From assembly GCA_024648695.1 (NCBI GenBank), contig JACAVV010000005.1, positions 310,001 to 374,000 on the forward strand: a stretch of 64,000 nucleotides of DNA. Reading direction: 5' to 3'. The DNA is from Nitrospina sp. (GTDB taxonomy: Bacteria > Nitrospinota > Nitrospinia > Nitrospinales > JACRGP01). Positions 8,971 to 18,104 of this stretch are shown one piece after another (position 1 is the first letter of the stretch; each line of letters begins with the position of its first letter). Made by a program: the position numbers and the translations under genes. The notes beneath the pieces were generated by a model. The model had not been told where the DNA came from and did not search any database. It saw only the letters and a list, made by a program, of their open reading frames with translations.

Positions 8971-9978
8971 TTAACGGATTTTTTCCAGATACCAGGACTT
9001 GTGTCTTTTGTACATTTTATTCTCCAGGGCATGTACAATCCCTCGCCAGCAGGCGGTCAACTCATTAAACCGGGTGAAGGGACGCAGTAAAAAATTTGCG
9101 GTCAACATCACGATTTTATAAATTCGGGGAGCCAGGGTATAAATGTTTTTATATGGGTAAACGTGCCACCAGAAGTACAAGGTGTTGCGCACAACGTAAT
9201 AGCACCGAATCGCGGGCAACTCTATCATTTTAAATTTGATGGGGCCCCATTTATAGGTGGTGAACGAAAAGCTCGAACCGGCTCCCACATTGTGATTGTT
9301 TCTGCTTTCCAGATTCATAATAGCTTTGTAGCCTTTTTGCTTACCCAGATACCCATAAACATACTCACCCCAATCGAGAAAGTAATCTGCTTCGGGTAAG
9401 CCGACGTCTTTAATGGCTTCCACCTTGTAAAGGCTCCCGGACCAAATGGTGCTGTCGAATTCATACCAGGTTTTGTCCGGATCGGGCTCCACTCGGGTAT
9501 AGCCTTTTTCATGAAAGTAGACGGCGTGACGCGGTTTGAATCCTTCCTTTTCCGCATTGGAAGTCAGGGTTACCGAGAAAGGAGTGACCACCGCTTCTTT
9601 TGGAACCTCCATCGGTATACTGGAAACCAGCCACACTTTTTTTTGTTCTTCCGGGTCGAGGCGCTCATACAACTCTACCAGTTTTTTCAATGCATCCGGC
9701 TCAGGCGCGCTATCATGATCCATCACCCAAATCCAGTCGAAGTCATTTTCGATGGCATATTTCATGCCGGTGATAATGCCCCCGCTGGTACCCCCATTGA
9801 TTTCATTATGGAGGACGGTCACGCAGTCAGGGAACTCCCGCTCCAGAGTGGTATCGGTAGAACCGTTATCCACCAAAACGATGTGATCGAGTTTTCGTTC
9901 CTGGTCCAGAAAAGCCTGCAGAGACCGGTCAATGACATTTTCACTATTGAAACAATGAATGTGACCCAGGATTTTCAT
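8971..9978 (-). CDS. Family 2 glycosyltransferase (rhamnosyl/galactofuranosyl-transferase-like)
   Basis: IVLVDNGSTDTTLEREFPD, NGGTSGGIITGMKYAIENDFDWIWVMDHDSAPEPDAL. Confidence 0.85.
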   Translation of the reverse strand: MKILGHIHCFNSENVIDRSLQAFLDQERKLDHIVLVDNGSTDTTLEREFPDCVTVLHNEINGGTSGGIITGMKYAIENDFDWIWVMDHDSAPEPDALKKLVELYERLDPEEQKKVWLVSSIPMEVPKEAVVTPFSVTLTSNAEKEGFKPRHAVYFHEKGYTRVEPDPDKTWYEFDSTIWSGSLYKVEAIKDVGLPEADYFLDWGEYVYGYLGKQKGYKAIMNLESRNNHNVGAGSSFSFTTYKWGPIKFKMIELPAIRCYYVVRNTLYFWWHVYPYKNIYTLAPRIYKIVMLTANFLLRPFTRFNELTACWRGIVHALENKMYKRHKSWYLEKIR

Positions 9979-9980
9979 TT

Positions 9981-10949
9981 TTAATAACGCCTTTCCATTT
10001 TTTTGAAAACGCCATCACGAATTCCACGCAAACAGGCCATGAGATCGCGGTCGCGGTGGGTGGACATCAAAAGAACCCGAACCACAAACTTGGAAAGTTG
10101 AATCCAGTTCATCGACCTGGAAGTTTGCCGCAAATACCTTAGCAGACTGCCTTCAAAATAGACATAAAACCAGAAATATATGTTATTGCGAAAAATGTAA
10201 TAAAGCCGAATTGCTGGAACTTTATGCTGGCTGATTTTTACTTTAAAGGGACCGAACCCAATGCGTAAGGACGGAAGGTCTGTGTCGCCGACACTGTGGC
10301 GCATGATACTTCCCTGATGCAAAAACGCCAGATAGCCATGTTTCATTCCAAGGTAGCCATACTGGTATTCGGCAACGTCCAGAACATAATCCTTCGAAGG
10401 CAGGCCCACTTCCTTCACCGCCGAAAGTTTATACAGGCATCCTGACCAGATTGTAGCATGAAACGGATAAATCTCCTGATCCGGTGCCGGATCGACCATT
10501 TGCAGTCCTTCAGGAATGTACACTACCCCATGCCTCTTCTCGCCATGGGGATCTTCGACAGGAATACTGGACAACATCCAGGTTTTGGATTGGGTATCGG
10601 GAGGCAAACTCTGATAATAGTTTACCAGAACCTCCAAAGCGTTTTTTTCCGGAAGGCTATCGGCATCGAACAGCCAGACCCAGTCATAGCCCTGTTCGAT
10701 GGCATATTTCATCCCCGTGTGAACGGCTCCACTGGTCCCTTCATTGATTTTGTGCCGAATCAAAGTGACTTCTTTGGGGAAATCCCTGTCCAGAGTGGAA
10801 TCGGTGGAGGCGTTATCCACCAATAAAATTTCCTGTATCGGCCAGGTTTGATTCAAAATAGATTCCAGGGTCTGGTCAATGATCTCTTCATCATTGAAGG
10901 AATGAACATGCGCCAATATTTTCATAGCATCCTTGGGAAATTCATTCAA
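9981..10949 (-). CDS. Family 2 glycosyltransferase, tandem paralogue of the 8971..9978 gene
   Basis: ILLVDNASTDSTLDRDFPKEV, NEGTSGAVHTGMKYAIEQGYDWVWLFDADSLPEKNAL; start probably at the internal MKILAHVHSF. Confidence 0.85.
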   Translation of the reverse strand: MNEFPKDAMKILAHVHSFNDEEIIDQTLESILNQTWPIQEILLVDNASTDSTLDRDFPKEVTLIRHKINEGTSGAVHTGMKYAIEQGYDWVWLFDADSLPEKNALEVLVNYYQSLPPDTQSKTWMLSSIPVEDPHGEKRHGVVYIPEGLQMVDPAPDQEIYPFHATIWSGCLYKLSAVKEVGLPSKDYVLDVAEYQYGYLGMKHGYLAFLHQGSIMRHSVGDTDLPSLRIGFGPFKVKISQHKVPAIRLYYIFRNNIYFWFYVYFEGSLLRYLRQTSRSMNWIQLSKFVVRVLLMSTHRDRDLMACLRGIRDGVFKKMERRY

Positions 10950-11087
10950 AAATCAAATTAGAAGTTCAGGAATCTGTAGATAATGGTTTGAGTTTTATTA
11001 ATCTAAAGTAAGGCGGGAATATTTTTTTGCGAAAAGACCCTTAATAAAAGAAATTAGTGACTTTAACCAAAACTGTCTAAGCCGGAA

Positions 11088-11279
11088 TCAGGTGTCTATT
11101 TCAACCACTTCATATTTCTTTTTAAACTGGGCCATATCAGCTTCACATTCCGGACATGTCCAATCGTCCGGCAAGTATTCAAAAGCGGTATTGGGTTCGC
11201 CTTTACCACCCCCTTTTCGGGGATCATAAATATAACCGCATTTGGTGCATAAGAATTTATGGACTTGCTTGGTTCCCAT
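11088..11279 (-). CDS. Rubredoxin
   Basis: KFLCTKCGYIYDPRKGG...YLPDDWTCPECEADMAQF, two CxxC knuckles; start trimmed from the ORF-track start 11318 to MGTKQ. Confidence 0.9.
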   Translation of the reverse strand: MGTKQVHKFLCTKCGYIYDPRKGGGKGEPNTAFEYLPDDWTCPECEADMAQFKKKYEVVEIDT

Positions 11280-11576
11280 AGTTACATTCCTTAAAAATGG
11301 TTCCTGAAATAAGTTCAAAAAATCAAAGAGTCTCCCAGATATCCAGTGAAAAAACCTGACGGGGGGAGACAGCTTTCAATGAATTAAAATGCAACTTTCA
11401 ATATTTATAACACAATTAAAACAGAGAGGTAAAGCATTTAAAATCAACCTGCAAAGCCTTTAACGCAGGATTTTAAAAATGCGGAAAATGGCTAAAAGAT
11501 CAATTTGCATTATTAATCCCAATACCCTATCCTCATCCTTTACTGTTAACTTTCAACCTGTCCTGATTATCACAAA

Positions 11577-12497
11577 ATGGAAAAGAATAAAGATTCTGAA
11601 ATCAAACTCTCCATCATAATCGCCAACTACAATGCGCGTGAACTCCTGCGCGATTGCCTGAAATCGATTTATGAAAACCCACCCCGATGCACCTATGAGA
11701 TATTTGTGGTCGATGATTTTTCTCATGACCAAAGTTATGAAATGGTGCGCGATAATTTTCCCGAAGTTCACGTTTCACGGAACGAGCGCAACCTGCACTA
11801 TGCACGGTCCAACAACAGAATATTTGATAAGGCCCGGGGACAGTATATCTTTCTTCTAAACAGCGATACCCTCATGCGGCCGGAAGCTCTGGACAAAATG
11901 ATCGATTTCCTCGAAGTCCACAGGGAAGTCGGAGCGGTGGGTAGTAAACTGTTAAACGAAGATGGATCCATTCAATGGTCTGTCAAAACACTCCCCAATT
12001 TGTGGTCGGGACTGTTCGGTGCACGTTCGATAATCACAAGGTTGTTTCCAAACAACCCCTTGTCGCGCAGGGAATTGCTCCATATGAGCAAAAATATGGA
12101 AAAACCTTTTGCGGCGGGCTATGTTTCGAGCGCTTCCACCATGTTCCCGAAAGAAGTGATCAAAAAAGTGGGCTACCTGGATTGGCGGCTTTCCTATCAC
12201 GTCGACGCCGATTATTGCGCCCGGGTTTGGGAAGCGGGATGGGAGGTTTACTATTTACCGGATGCGGAAATAGTCCATTTGGACCACAAGGGAGGAACCC
12301 TTGTGAATCCAATGAGACGGTTTAAATCGGTTCTGGAATTTCATTTCGGGTCGTTCATTTATTACCAGAAACACCAGATGAAATCCTGGATCCACCCCAT
12401 GACCTTTCTGGTCGTCGGTGGATTGGCCTGCCGGTTTGTCTTTTCCCTGGCCCTGCAACAAAGCAGGGAGTTGATGAAAAAATTAAAATCGAATTAA
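11577..12497 (+). CDS. Family 2 glycosyltransferase
   Basis: LSIIIANYNARELLRDCLKSIYEN, LLNSDTLMRPEALDKMIDFL, DADYCARVWEAGW. Confidence 0.88.
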   Translation: MEKNKDSEIKLSIIIANYNARELLRDCLKSIYENPPRCTYEIFVVDDFSHDQSYEMVRDNFPEVHVSRNERNLHYARSNNRIFDKARGQYIFLLNSDTLMRPEALDKMIDFLEVHREVGAVGSKLLNEDGSIQWSVKTLPNLWSGLFGARSIITRLFPNNPLSRRELLHMSKNMEKPFAAGYVSSASTMFPKEVIKKVGYLDWRLSYHVDADYCARVWEAGWEVYYLPDAEIVHLDHKGGTLVNPMRRFKSVLEFHFGSFIYYQKHQMKSWIHPMTFLVVGGLACRFVFSLALQQSRELMKKLKSN

Positions 12498-13393
12498 TAA
12501 TAAAACACAAAATCCAGAGTGGTGCGCCAATCCAGCAAATCTTCTCGGTTCGTTAGAGGCGCTTCATAGGTAAAACCCATCTGGACATGATCAATGATGT
12601 GGTACCGGAAACCGCCCGCAATGGTCAACACCGTTCCGGAATCTATCGTGCCCAGATTGACAAGATCAGAGCCTTCCAGATCTACAGGGGTCCTTTCTGC
12701 ATTGCCAATGGTACGATACATATTGAACTCCAACAGTGGAAAGAATTTTTTGCACAGTTCATAGTCCAGATGACCGGACATATAAAACATGGAACTGTCA
12801 TGGTCCTGGTCCAGAGCAACGTTGAACCCGAAACTCGATTGCATGGCCAGTTTTTTATACATGGTGGCCCCGGAAACAAACCAACGCAAGAACCCGTCTC
12901 CGTTACCCTGCAAACGGATGCCTCCACTCCTCAGACTTCCACTGGGTGCTTCATAGGTCAAACCGGTGGTGAGAATCGATTCGTTTTTTGGATCGTTGTA
13001 AATAGCATATTTTAGCCCTAAAGCAATGTTTGCGAATCCGTCATCGTCCGGCAATACCGAATCAAAATCGATATCTGCATACCCATCCTTGTTGGCGATG
13101 ATTCCCAGTCGGTCGTTAATAGCAACCCTTAACTGCAGGGCCAATAAATCGATTGAGCCACCCTGGGTTAAAAACTCGAAGGGAATATTCTGATGTAAAT
13201 ACATCGGACGGACTTCGGTAGTTATGTAGGGCGTTTCATTGAGAACAGGATTTGAAACAGGAGGAACATACCGCTTGAATTTGTTTTCTCCCTCACCCAA
13301 TGATCCGTGCAAGTCAAAATCAAAGGCATAAACTGAAGAACTGAAAATTAATGCAACCAGAACAAAACCTACCAGAAAAAAATCTCTCCTCAT
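12494..13393 (-). CDS. Putative outer-membrane beta-barrel protein
   Basis: Signal peptide (FFLVGFVLVALIFSSSVYA), alternating beta-strand pattern, terminal aromatic residues LDFVFYY. Confidence 0.6.
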   Translation of the reverse strand: MRRDFFLVGFVLVALIFSSSVYAFDFDLHGSLGEGENKFKRYVPPVSNPVLNETPYITTEVRPMYLHQNIPFEFLTQGGSIDLLALQLRVAINDRLGIIANKDGYADIDFDSVLPDDDGFANIALGLKYAIYNDPKNESILTTGLTYEAPSGSLRSGGIRLQGNGDGFLRWFVSGATMYKKLAMQSSFGFNVALDQDHDSSMFYMSGHLDYELCKKFFPLLEFNMYRTIGNAERTPVDLEGSDLVNLGTIDSGTVLTIAGGFRYHIIDHVQMGFTYEAPLTNREDLLDWRTTLDFVFYY

Positions 13394-13653
13394 CCTTCTC
13401 TCCTTTTTAGAGTTTTCCCCTTCTTTAACTTCTTCAATAAAAGCAAATAGATATCCTTAATAATTAAGATAGGATAAACGGGTATTTATTCCCCAAAACA
13501 CGAAAAAAAGAAATGACTCAATTTAACCATTATATTCAATTATTTTTTGGAAAATTATTCCTGTTTGGGCAATTATAAAAATAATCCCCAAAATCAGGAA
13601 TTTGAACCCTGGAAAGGGATTGACACTCTCTCAGTTGCCTGTAATGCCAACGC

Positions 13654-14619
13654 TCAGGGATGGCTTGGGATCAGGTTGATCATTTTTTTCAACAGATTGT
13701 AAATTTGCTTCTGGATTCCCAGCAGGAAAAAATCTACAGCAATGGCAATTCGTGAGGGATAAAAGCGCGAAAAAGTACCCACGCGCCGGTTTACCTTTTT
13801 GAAATATTCGATGAAGTTGTTATTGTGATTGATATCGATGTTCCATTTTTCATAAAAAAGGTCGATGCTTTTTTGCATCGCATCTATTTCCCATTTCCAT
13901 TGAAAAATACCTATGTCCTGAACCTCGTCAATCAACTCAGGGTAATGCAGATAAACACGTGACCTCGGCTCACACATCTGAATACACCCCGCTTCCTTTA
14001 AAACCAGACCCGCATCCATTTCCTGATGCTCGCGCAGGCGGTTATCGAAGGCTTTTACCTTGCGGGCCGTTTCCACCACCGCTAGCTGGCAATGGATTTC
14101 ACCAAAATCCGTTTGCCGGCGGGGAATATTGCTAGTGTCTCCTATGAAATGGTTGGCGTAACGTAATTCCATGGTGCCAATTTTTTTTCCATTTTCCTCG
14201 GTAATAAAGAAGTCGTTTCCGGCCGTATGGATCAAATTTTTACGATCAATAATGATTGGGGACACCATACTTGCATCGGTTTCCTTCTGGCATTCGATGA
14301 GAGGGGCCAACCATCCGGGCTGGACGAAAACTTCGGAGTCGACAAACACGATCAACCGCGTTTTAGCAAGCTCCAGCGCCTTATTACGTAATTCGCATCC
14401 ATTCAGGAATTCGGGCTCGAAGACCAGGGTCGCCCGCGATCCATATTTTTCTTGCAGGCGTTTTTTAAGGTCCTCCGGCGCACCCCCCAAAAGCACCATC
14501 AACTCAAAAGGTTCTGGAGTGTTCTTATAAAGAATCTCAATACACTGTTCGGTTGTTGAAAATCGGTCCCGCGGCATCACCGCAATCGTACAGGTTTCTA
14601 TTTCTTGTTTCGTATTCAT
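13654..14619 (-). CDS. Family 2 glycosyltransferase-like protein
   Basis: TIAVMPRDRFSTTEQCIEILYKNTPEPFELMVLLGGAPEDL, ELAKTRLIVFVDSEVFVQPGWLAPLI. Confidence 0.7.
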   Translation of the reverse strand: MNTKQEIETCTIAVMPRDRFSTTEQCIEILYKNTPEPFELMVLLGGAPEDLKKRLQEKYGSRATLVFEPEFLNGCELRNKALELAKTRLIVFVDSEVFVQPGWLAPLIECQKETDASMVSPIIIDRKNLIHTAGNDFFITEENGKKIGTMELRYANHFIGDTSNIPRRQTDFGEIHCQLAVVETARKVKAFDNRLREHQEMDAGLVLKEAGCIQMCEPRSRVYLHYPELIDEVQDIGIFQWKWEIDAMQKSIDLFYEKWNIDINHNNNFIEYFKKVNRRVGTFSRFYPSRIAIAVDFFLLGIQKQIYNLLKKMINLIPSHP

Positions 14620-14811
14620 CAGAAAACTTTATCGATAATTAGGATTAATATATATTTACACTATGGTGTAATTGTAACATACTGAATCCTGGATTTCTAT
14701 TTGAATTTTTCGCATCCTTATTCGATGTCGTGCCGGTTGAAGACTCCTTTTTAAAACGTTATAATCGTATTTAAGGGTTTAATTTTTTTTACTAATGGAG
14801 GTAATTTATAA

Positions 14812-15219
14812 ATGAAAAGATTTGTTTTATTTTCAGCTTTGATCGGATTTCTTTTTCTCGGAAGTATGACTGCATTTGCCCAAACGGCCGTAACAATTTC
14901 TTCGCCTTCCGATGGAGCAACTGTGAGTGGTCCGGTTGAAGTGTGCCTGCAAGCCTGGGGAGTTCAGTTTGAGCCTGCCAAAAAGGGCGTTAACGAAGGG
15001 AAAGGCCACAACCACCTTTTGATCGATACGCCTTTGCCTTCCAATCTGGGCAATCCGATCGCCAAGGACGCACAACATGTCCATATGGGCGATGGCTCCA
15101 GTTGTAAAACCTTAAAGTTATCACCGGGCAAGCACACGATTCGTAGCCTGTTCGCAAAAGGCAACCATGTGCCTTACAATCCACCGATGTCTGATATGAT
15201 CACGATCACGGTGAAATAG
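14812..15219 (+). CDS. Periplasmic/secreted DUF4399-like protein
   Basis: Signal peptide then VTISSPSDGATVSGPVEV...GKGHNHLLIDTPLP...HVHMGDGSSCKTLKLSPGKHTIRSLFAKGNHVPYNPPMSDMITITVK. Confidence 0.75.
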   Translation: MKRFVLFSALIGFLFLGSMTAFAQTAVTISSPSDGATVSGPVEVCLQAWGVQFEPAKKGVNEGKGHNHLLIDTPLPSNLGNPIAKDAQHVHMGDGSSCKTLKLSPGKHTIRSLFAKGNHVPYNPPMSDMITITVK

Positions 15220-15270
15220 TTTTTAATGATGTGATTGAATTGCTGGTGAGTTTAACTGGCAAAAAAATTT

Positions 15271-15304
15271 GGGGTTGGAAGTCAAACTTCCAACCCCATT
15301 TTTA
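15271..15304 (+). terminator. Rho-independent terminator, possibly bidirectional
   Basis: Perfect 12-bp stem GGGGTTGGAAGT-CAA-ACTTCCAACCCC followed by ATTTTTATTTT and preceded by AAAAAAATTT. Confidence 0.9.
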
Positions 15305-15345
15305 TTTTGTGATTGAGCGGTGCGAAAATAACCCGATTCGAATTT

Positions 15346-16845
15346 TTAAAATCGTAATTCTTCCAGAGACCTAAACGATTCCAGATCAGTAAGTAAAAGC
15401 AGATCTTCATCGTCCAAAGGATTTCTCCTCAAATCGAGTTTTTTAAGAGACGTGAATTTGCCGAGTTGCGTTAAGGCGATGATGGCAGGTTTGCCGACCC
15501 GGTTCCCGCCAAGACGAAGTTCCTGTAATTGATCCATCAAGCCGGATTGAACTAATGCAACTCCACCTGTGTTGCCAATTTGGGCATTCGACAGAAATAG
15601 AATATTCAATCCATTCAGGCTTTTTGAGCGCAATAAATACTGTATACCCTTGTCCCCAATGACATTGTCACTCAGGTTCAAACTTTCCAGAGATAAGGAA
15701 GATTTCGCTTGAGTAAGCGCTAAAACCCCCAATGCATTGATACCGGTTTTTTCCAGGTTCAACCGGGTCAACTGGCTCAATACCGGGGACTGCGACAAGA
15801 TGAACGCGCCTTTATTTCCAATCCTGTTATCCATCAGGTTGAGGGACCGCAGATTTTTTAAATGCGGTGAACCCAGCAAGGTTTCCAGGCCTTTATGATC
15901 GAAATGATTATTGCGTAGCGACAAATGTTCAACATTTGCCAGAAATTCAGCACAGGCCAAAGCCTGCAACCCTTTATTTTTGAGACGCTGGCCATTCAGA
16001 TTGAGGCCTTTTCCATTATCATACAGGCCTTTTTGGGCTAATTGCTTGATTTGCAAACCTTGCAGGGCCACTTCGCCATCACGCCGAAAAGGATTGTCGA
16101 ACAAGTACAATTCCCGCAAACGTTTCAAGTGGCTGGTCTGACCCAGCGCCAGAGCTCCAGCATTTCCGATTTCATTGGAATCGAGCAGTAATTGCTCAAT
16201 TTGATCCAGGCTATCCGATGAAGCAAGCGCCTTGGCTCCCGCGCTACCAACCTGGTTCCAACCCAAATTGAGGTGGCTGACCGTAGAAAACAATCCCGCC
16301 GAGATCCATTTGCCCAGCAAATCGTCCCCAATTGAATTGCTTCTTAAATTGAGAATTTTAAGGTTTCCACTAACAGGAGCCAGAGAGTCCGATGAAAGCT
16401 CCTGAACACCAATTTGATTCTTTTCTAAAATCAGCGTATGGAGTTTGGGAAACTGTTTTGATTGGATCAACTGAGCCGCGCCACGCTCTCCGATTTGATT
16501 ATTGAGCAACGTCAAATGGACCAATTCTGATAAAGCTTTGGATTCTGCCAAAGCCTGGGCTCCCGCACAAGTGATCTGGTTCGAATCCAAAATCAAGGTT
16601 CTCAGGTTTCCCAGCGTGCCACATTGGGCTAAAGCTTTCAGGCCTGTATCGCCGATTTCGTTCCAACTCAAATTCAAGCCCCGAACATGCGAAAGGTCCC
16701 GCGTGCGCGCCAGCAGGATCACCCCTTCATCGCCCATGCGCTCATAGCTGAAATCGAGATGGTCCGTCCCGGAACCCACCGCGTCGCGGATCACGTTGAT
16801 GATTTTCATTTCCTGTTTTTTGGTTTCCATAGACCTATCAATCAT
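15346..16845 (-). CDS. Leucine-rich-repeat (RNI-like) protein, no signal peptide
   Basis: Repeated units of about 24-28 aa: LNLSWNEIGDTGLKALAQ, LILDSNQITCAGAQALAES, LTLLNNQIGERGAAQLIQS. Confidence 0.85.
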   Translation of the reverse strand: MIDRSMETKKQEMKIINVIRDAVGSGTDHLDFSYERMGDEGVILLARTRDLSHVRGLNLSWNEIGDTGLKALAQCGTLGNLRTLILDSNQITCAGAQALAESKALSELVHLTLLNNQIGERGAAQLIQSKQFPKLHTLILEKNQIGVQELSSDSLAPVSGNLKILNLRSNSIGDDLLGKWISAGLFSTVSHLNLGWNQVGSAGAKALASSDSLDQIEQLLLDSNEIGNAGALALGQTSHLKRLRELYLFDNPFRRDGEVALQGLQIKQLAQKGLYDNGKGLNLNGQRLKNKGLQALACAEFLANVEHLSLRNNHFDHKGLETLLGSPHLKNLRSLNLMDNRIGNKGAFILSQSPVLSQLTRLNLEKTGINALGVLALTQAKSSLSLESLNLSDNVIGDKGIQYLLRSKSLNGLNILFLSNAQIGNTGGVALVQSGLMDQLQELRLGGNRVGKPAIIALTQLGKFTSLKKLDLRRNPLDDEDLLLLTDLESFRSLEELRF

Positions 16846-17512
16846 AAATACCGATTTCAGGATAGAGATCGATTTTCATGAATTCCAATCCGGCGAGGAA
16901 CTCCGAATCGCGCATCAACTCGAGTCCTTCAATATCCAGCCGGTTGTACATCATTTGGAGGTTATTCAAACTTTTGAGGGATTTGGACTCGGCCAAAGCT
17001 TTCATGCCCCGGTAGCCGATCCCATTCGCATCCAGATGCAGGGTATGCAGTTTACGCAGGTTGGGTGATTTCGCGATCGCTTCAGCACCTTCATCGCCAA
17101 TCCGGTTGAACGACAAATCCAGAGTTTCCAGGCGCTGAACGTTGGGGGAGTCTACCAAAGCGGCGATCCCCTCGCCATCGATCTTGTTGCTGTATAAACT
17201 CAGATAGCGCAGGTTGGACAAGCGGTCGCAATCAGCAATAGCTTGCAGTCCTTCCCCGCGTAATTTATTGGTGTAGAGCCAAAGGTTTTCCAGAGTGTCC
17301 GGGAAAAATTCCGACCCGGCCAGTTCCTCCAGGCCCAAATCTTTAAGTTGCGTTTCGTAAAGATAAATGGTTTCCAAACCTTCAACGCTTACATTTTCGG
17401 CGATATCCATTGCCATCTGAACATCTATTTTGCGCTGAGAAAAATCCAGGGTCTTGCTATCTTTGCTTAACCCACGTTTGATCCAACGGCGAAAATTGAT
17501 TTCCTTCGCCAT
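16838..17512 (-). CDS. Leucine-rich-repeat (RNI-like) protein, shorter paralogue
   Basis: LYLYSNKIDGEGIAALVDS-type repeats; overlaps the start of the following LRR ORF by 8 nt. Confidence 0.85.
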   Translation of the reverse strand: MAKEINFRRWIKRGLSKDSKTLDFSQRKIDVQMAMDIAENVSVEGLETIYLYETQLKDLGLEELAGSEFFPDTLENLWLYTNKLRGEGLQAIADCDRLSNLRYLSLYSNKIDGEGIAALVDSPNVQRLETLDLSFNRIGDEGAEAIAKSPNLRKLHTLHLDANGIGYRGMKALAESKSLKSLNNLQMMYNRLDIEGLELMRDSEFLAGLEFMKIDLYPEIGIYD

Positions 17513-18013
17513 GCAGTCCTTTCCTGATTACCGTTCCATAGGTACGGTTAGCAATCGGTTTCAAATGCCAGTGAGAATAAAACCTTCATTGTATCGATGC
17601 AGATAAAAAAGTAAAGCTCTAAAATTATTTACTGCACAAGAATCGGGGAGGGGAACCGCCTTTTTTCAAAACAGGATTTTCAAGAGGAGAGCCGTCTCAA
17701 ACTGCATATTTAATGAGAATATCTTTTCAGATTATCGCGTGAGCATAGCAATGATAAATGTTCTGCCGATTAAACCCCAGAGTTTCATCATGAAGGTAAA
17801 GAAGAATCTCTGATAAGCCACAAATGGGAAGGAATTTATTTAAAAACTGTGACCCAAATCATAGTAATTATTTATTCAGGCGCTTAAAATGAATTTTTCA
17901 AAGATCAATCCTGGATTTTCATATCTACAAAAGAGGATTAAATCTGACGAAATTTTTTACTAATCAAAAGGAAGCTCTTGGCTTCCCGGTCGATGGCAGG
18001 AAAGTATGAGTAA

Positions 18014-18064
18014 GGTTTAAACCTTGAGGGAAGGCTATTACGACCTTCCCCCAGAGGTTTAACC
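18014..18064 (+). other. Inverted repeat / stem-loop in the leader of the 18105 gene
   Basis: AAACCTTGAGGGAAGG ... CCTTCCCCCAGAGGTTT. Confidence 0.5.
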
Positions 18065-18104
18065 AAGAGAAGAAGTAGGGTAGTTCAAACAATTAAATTT
18101 TATC

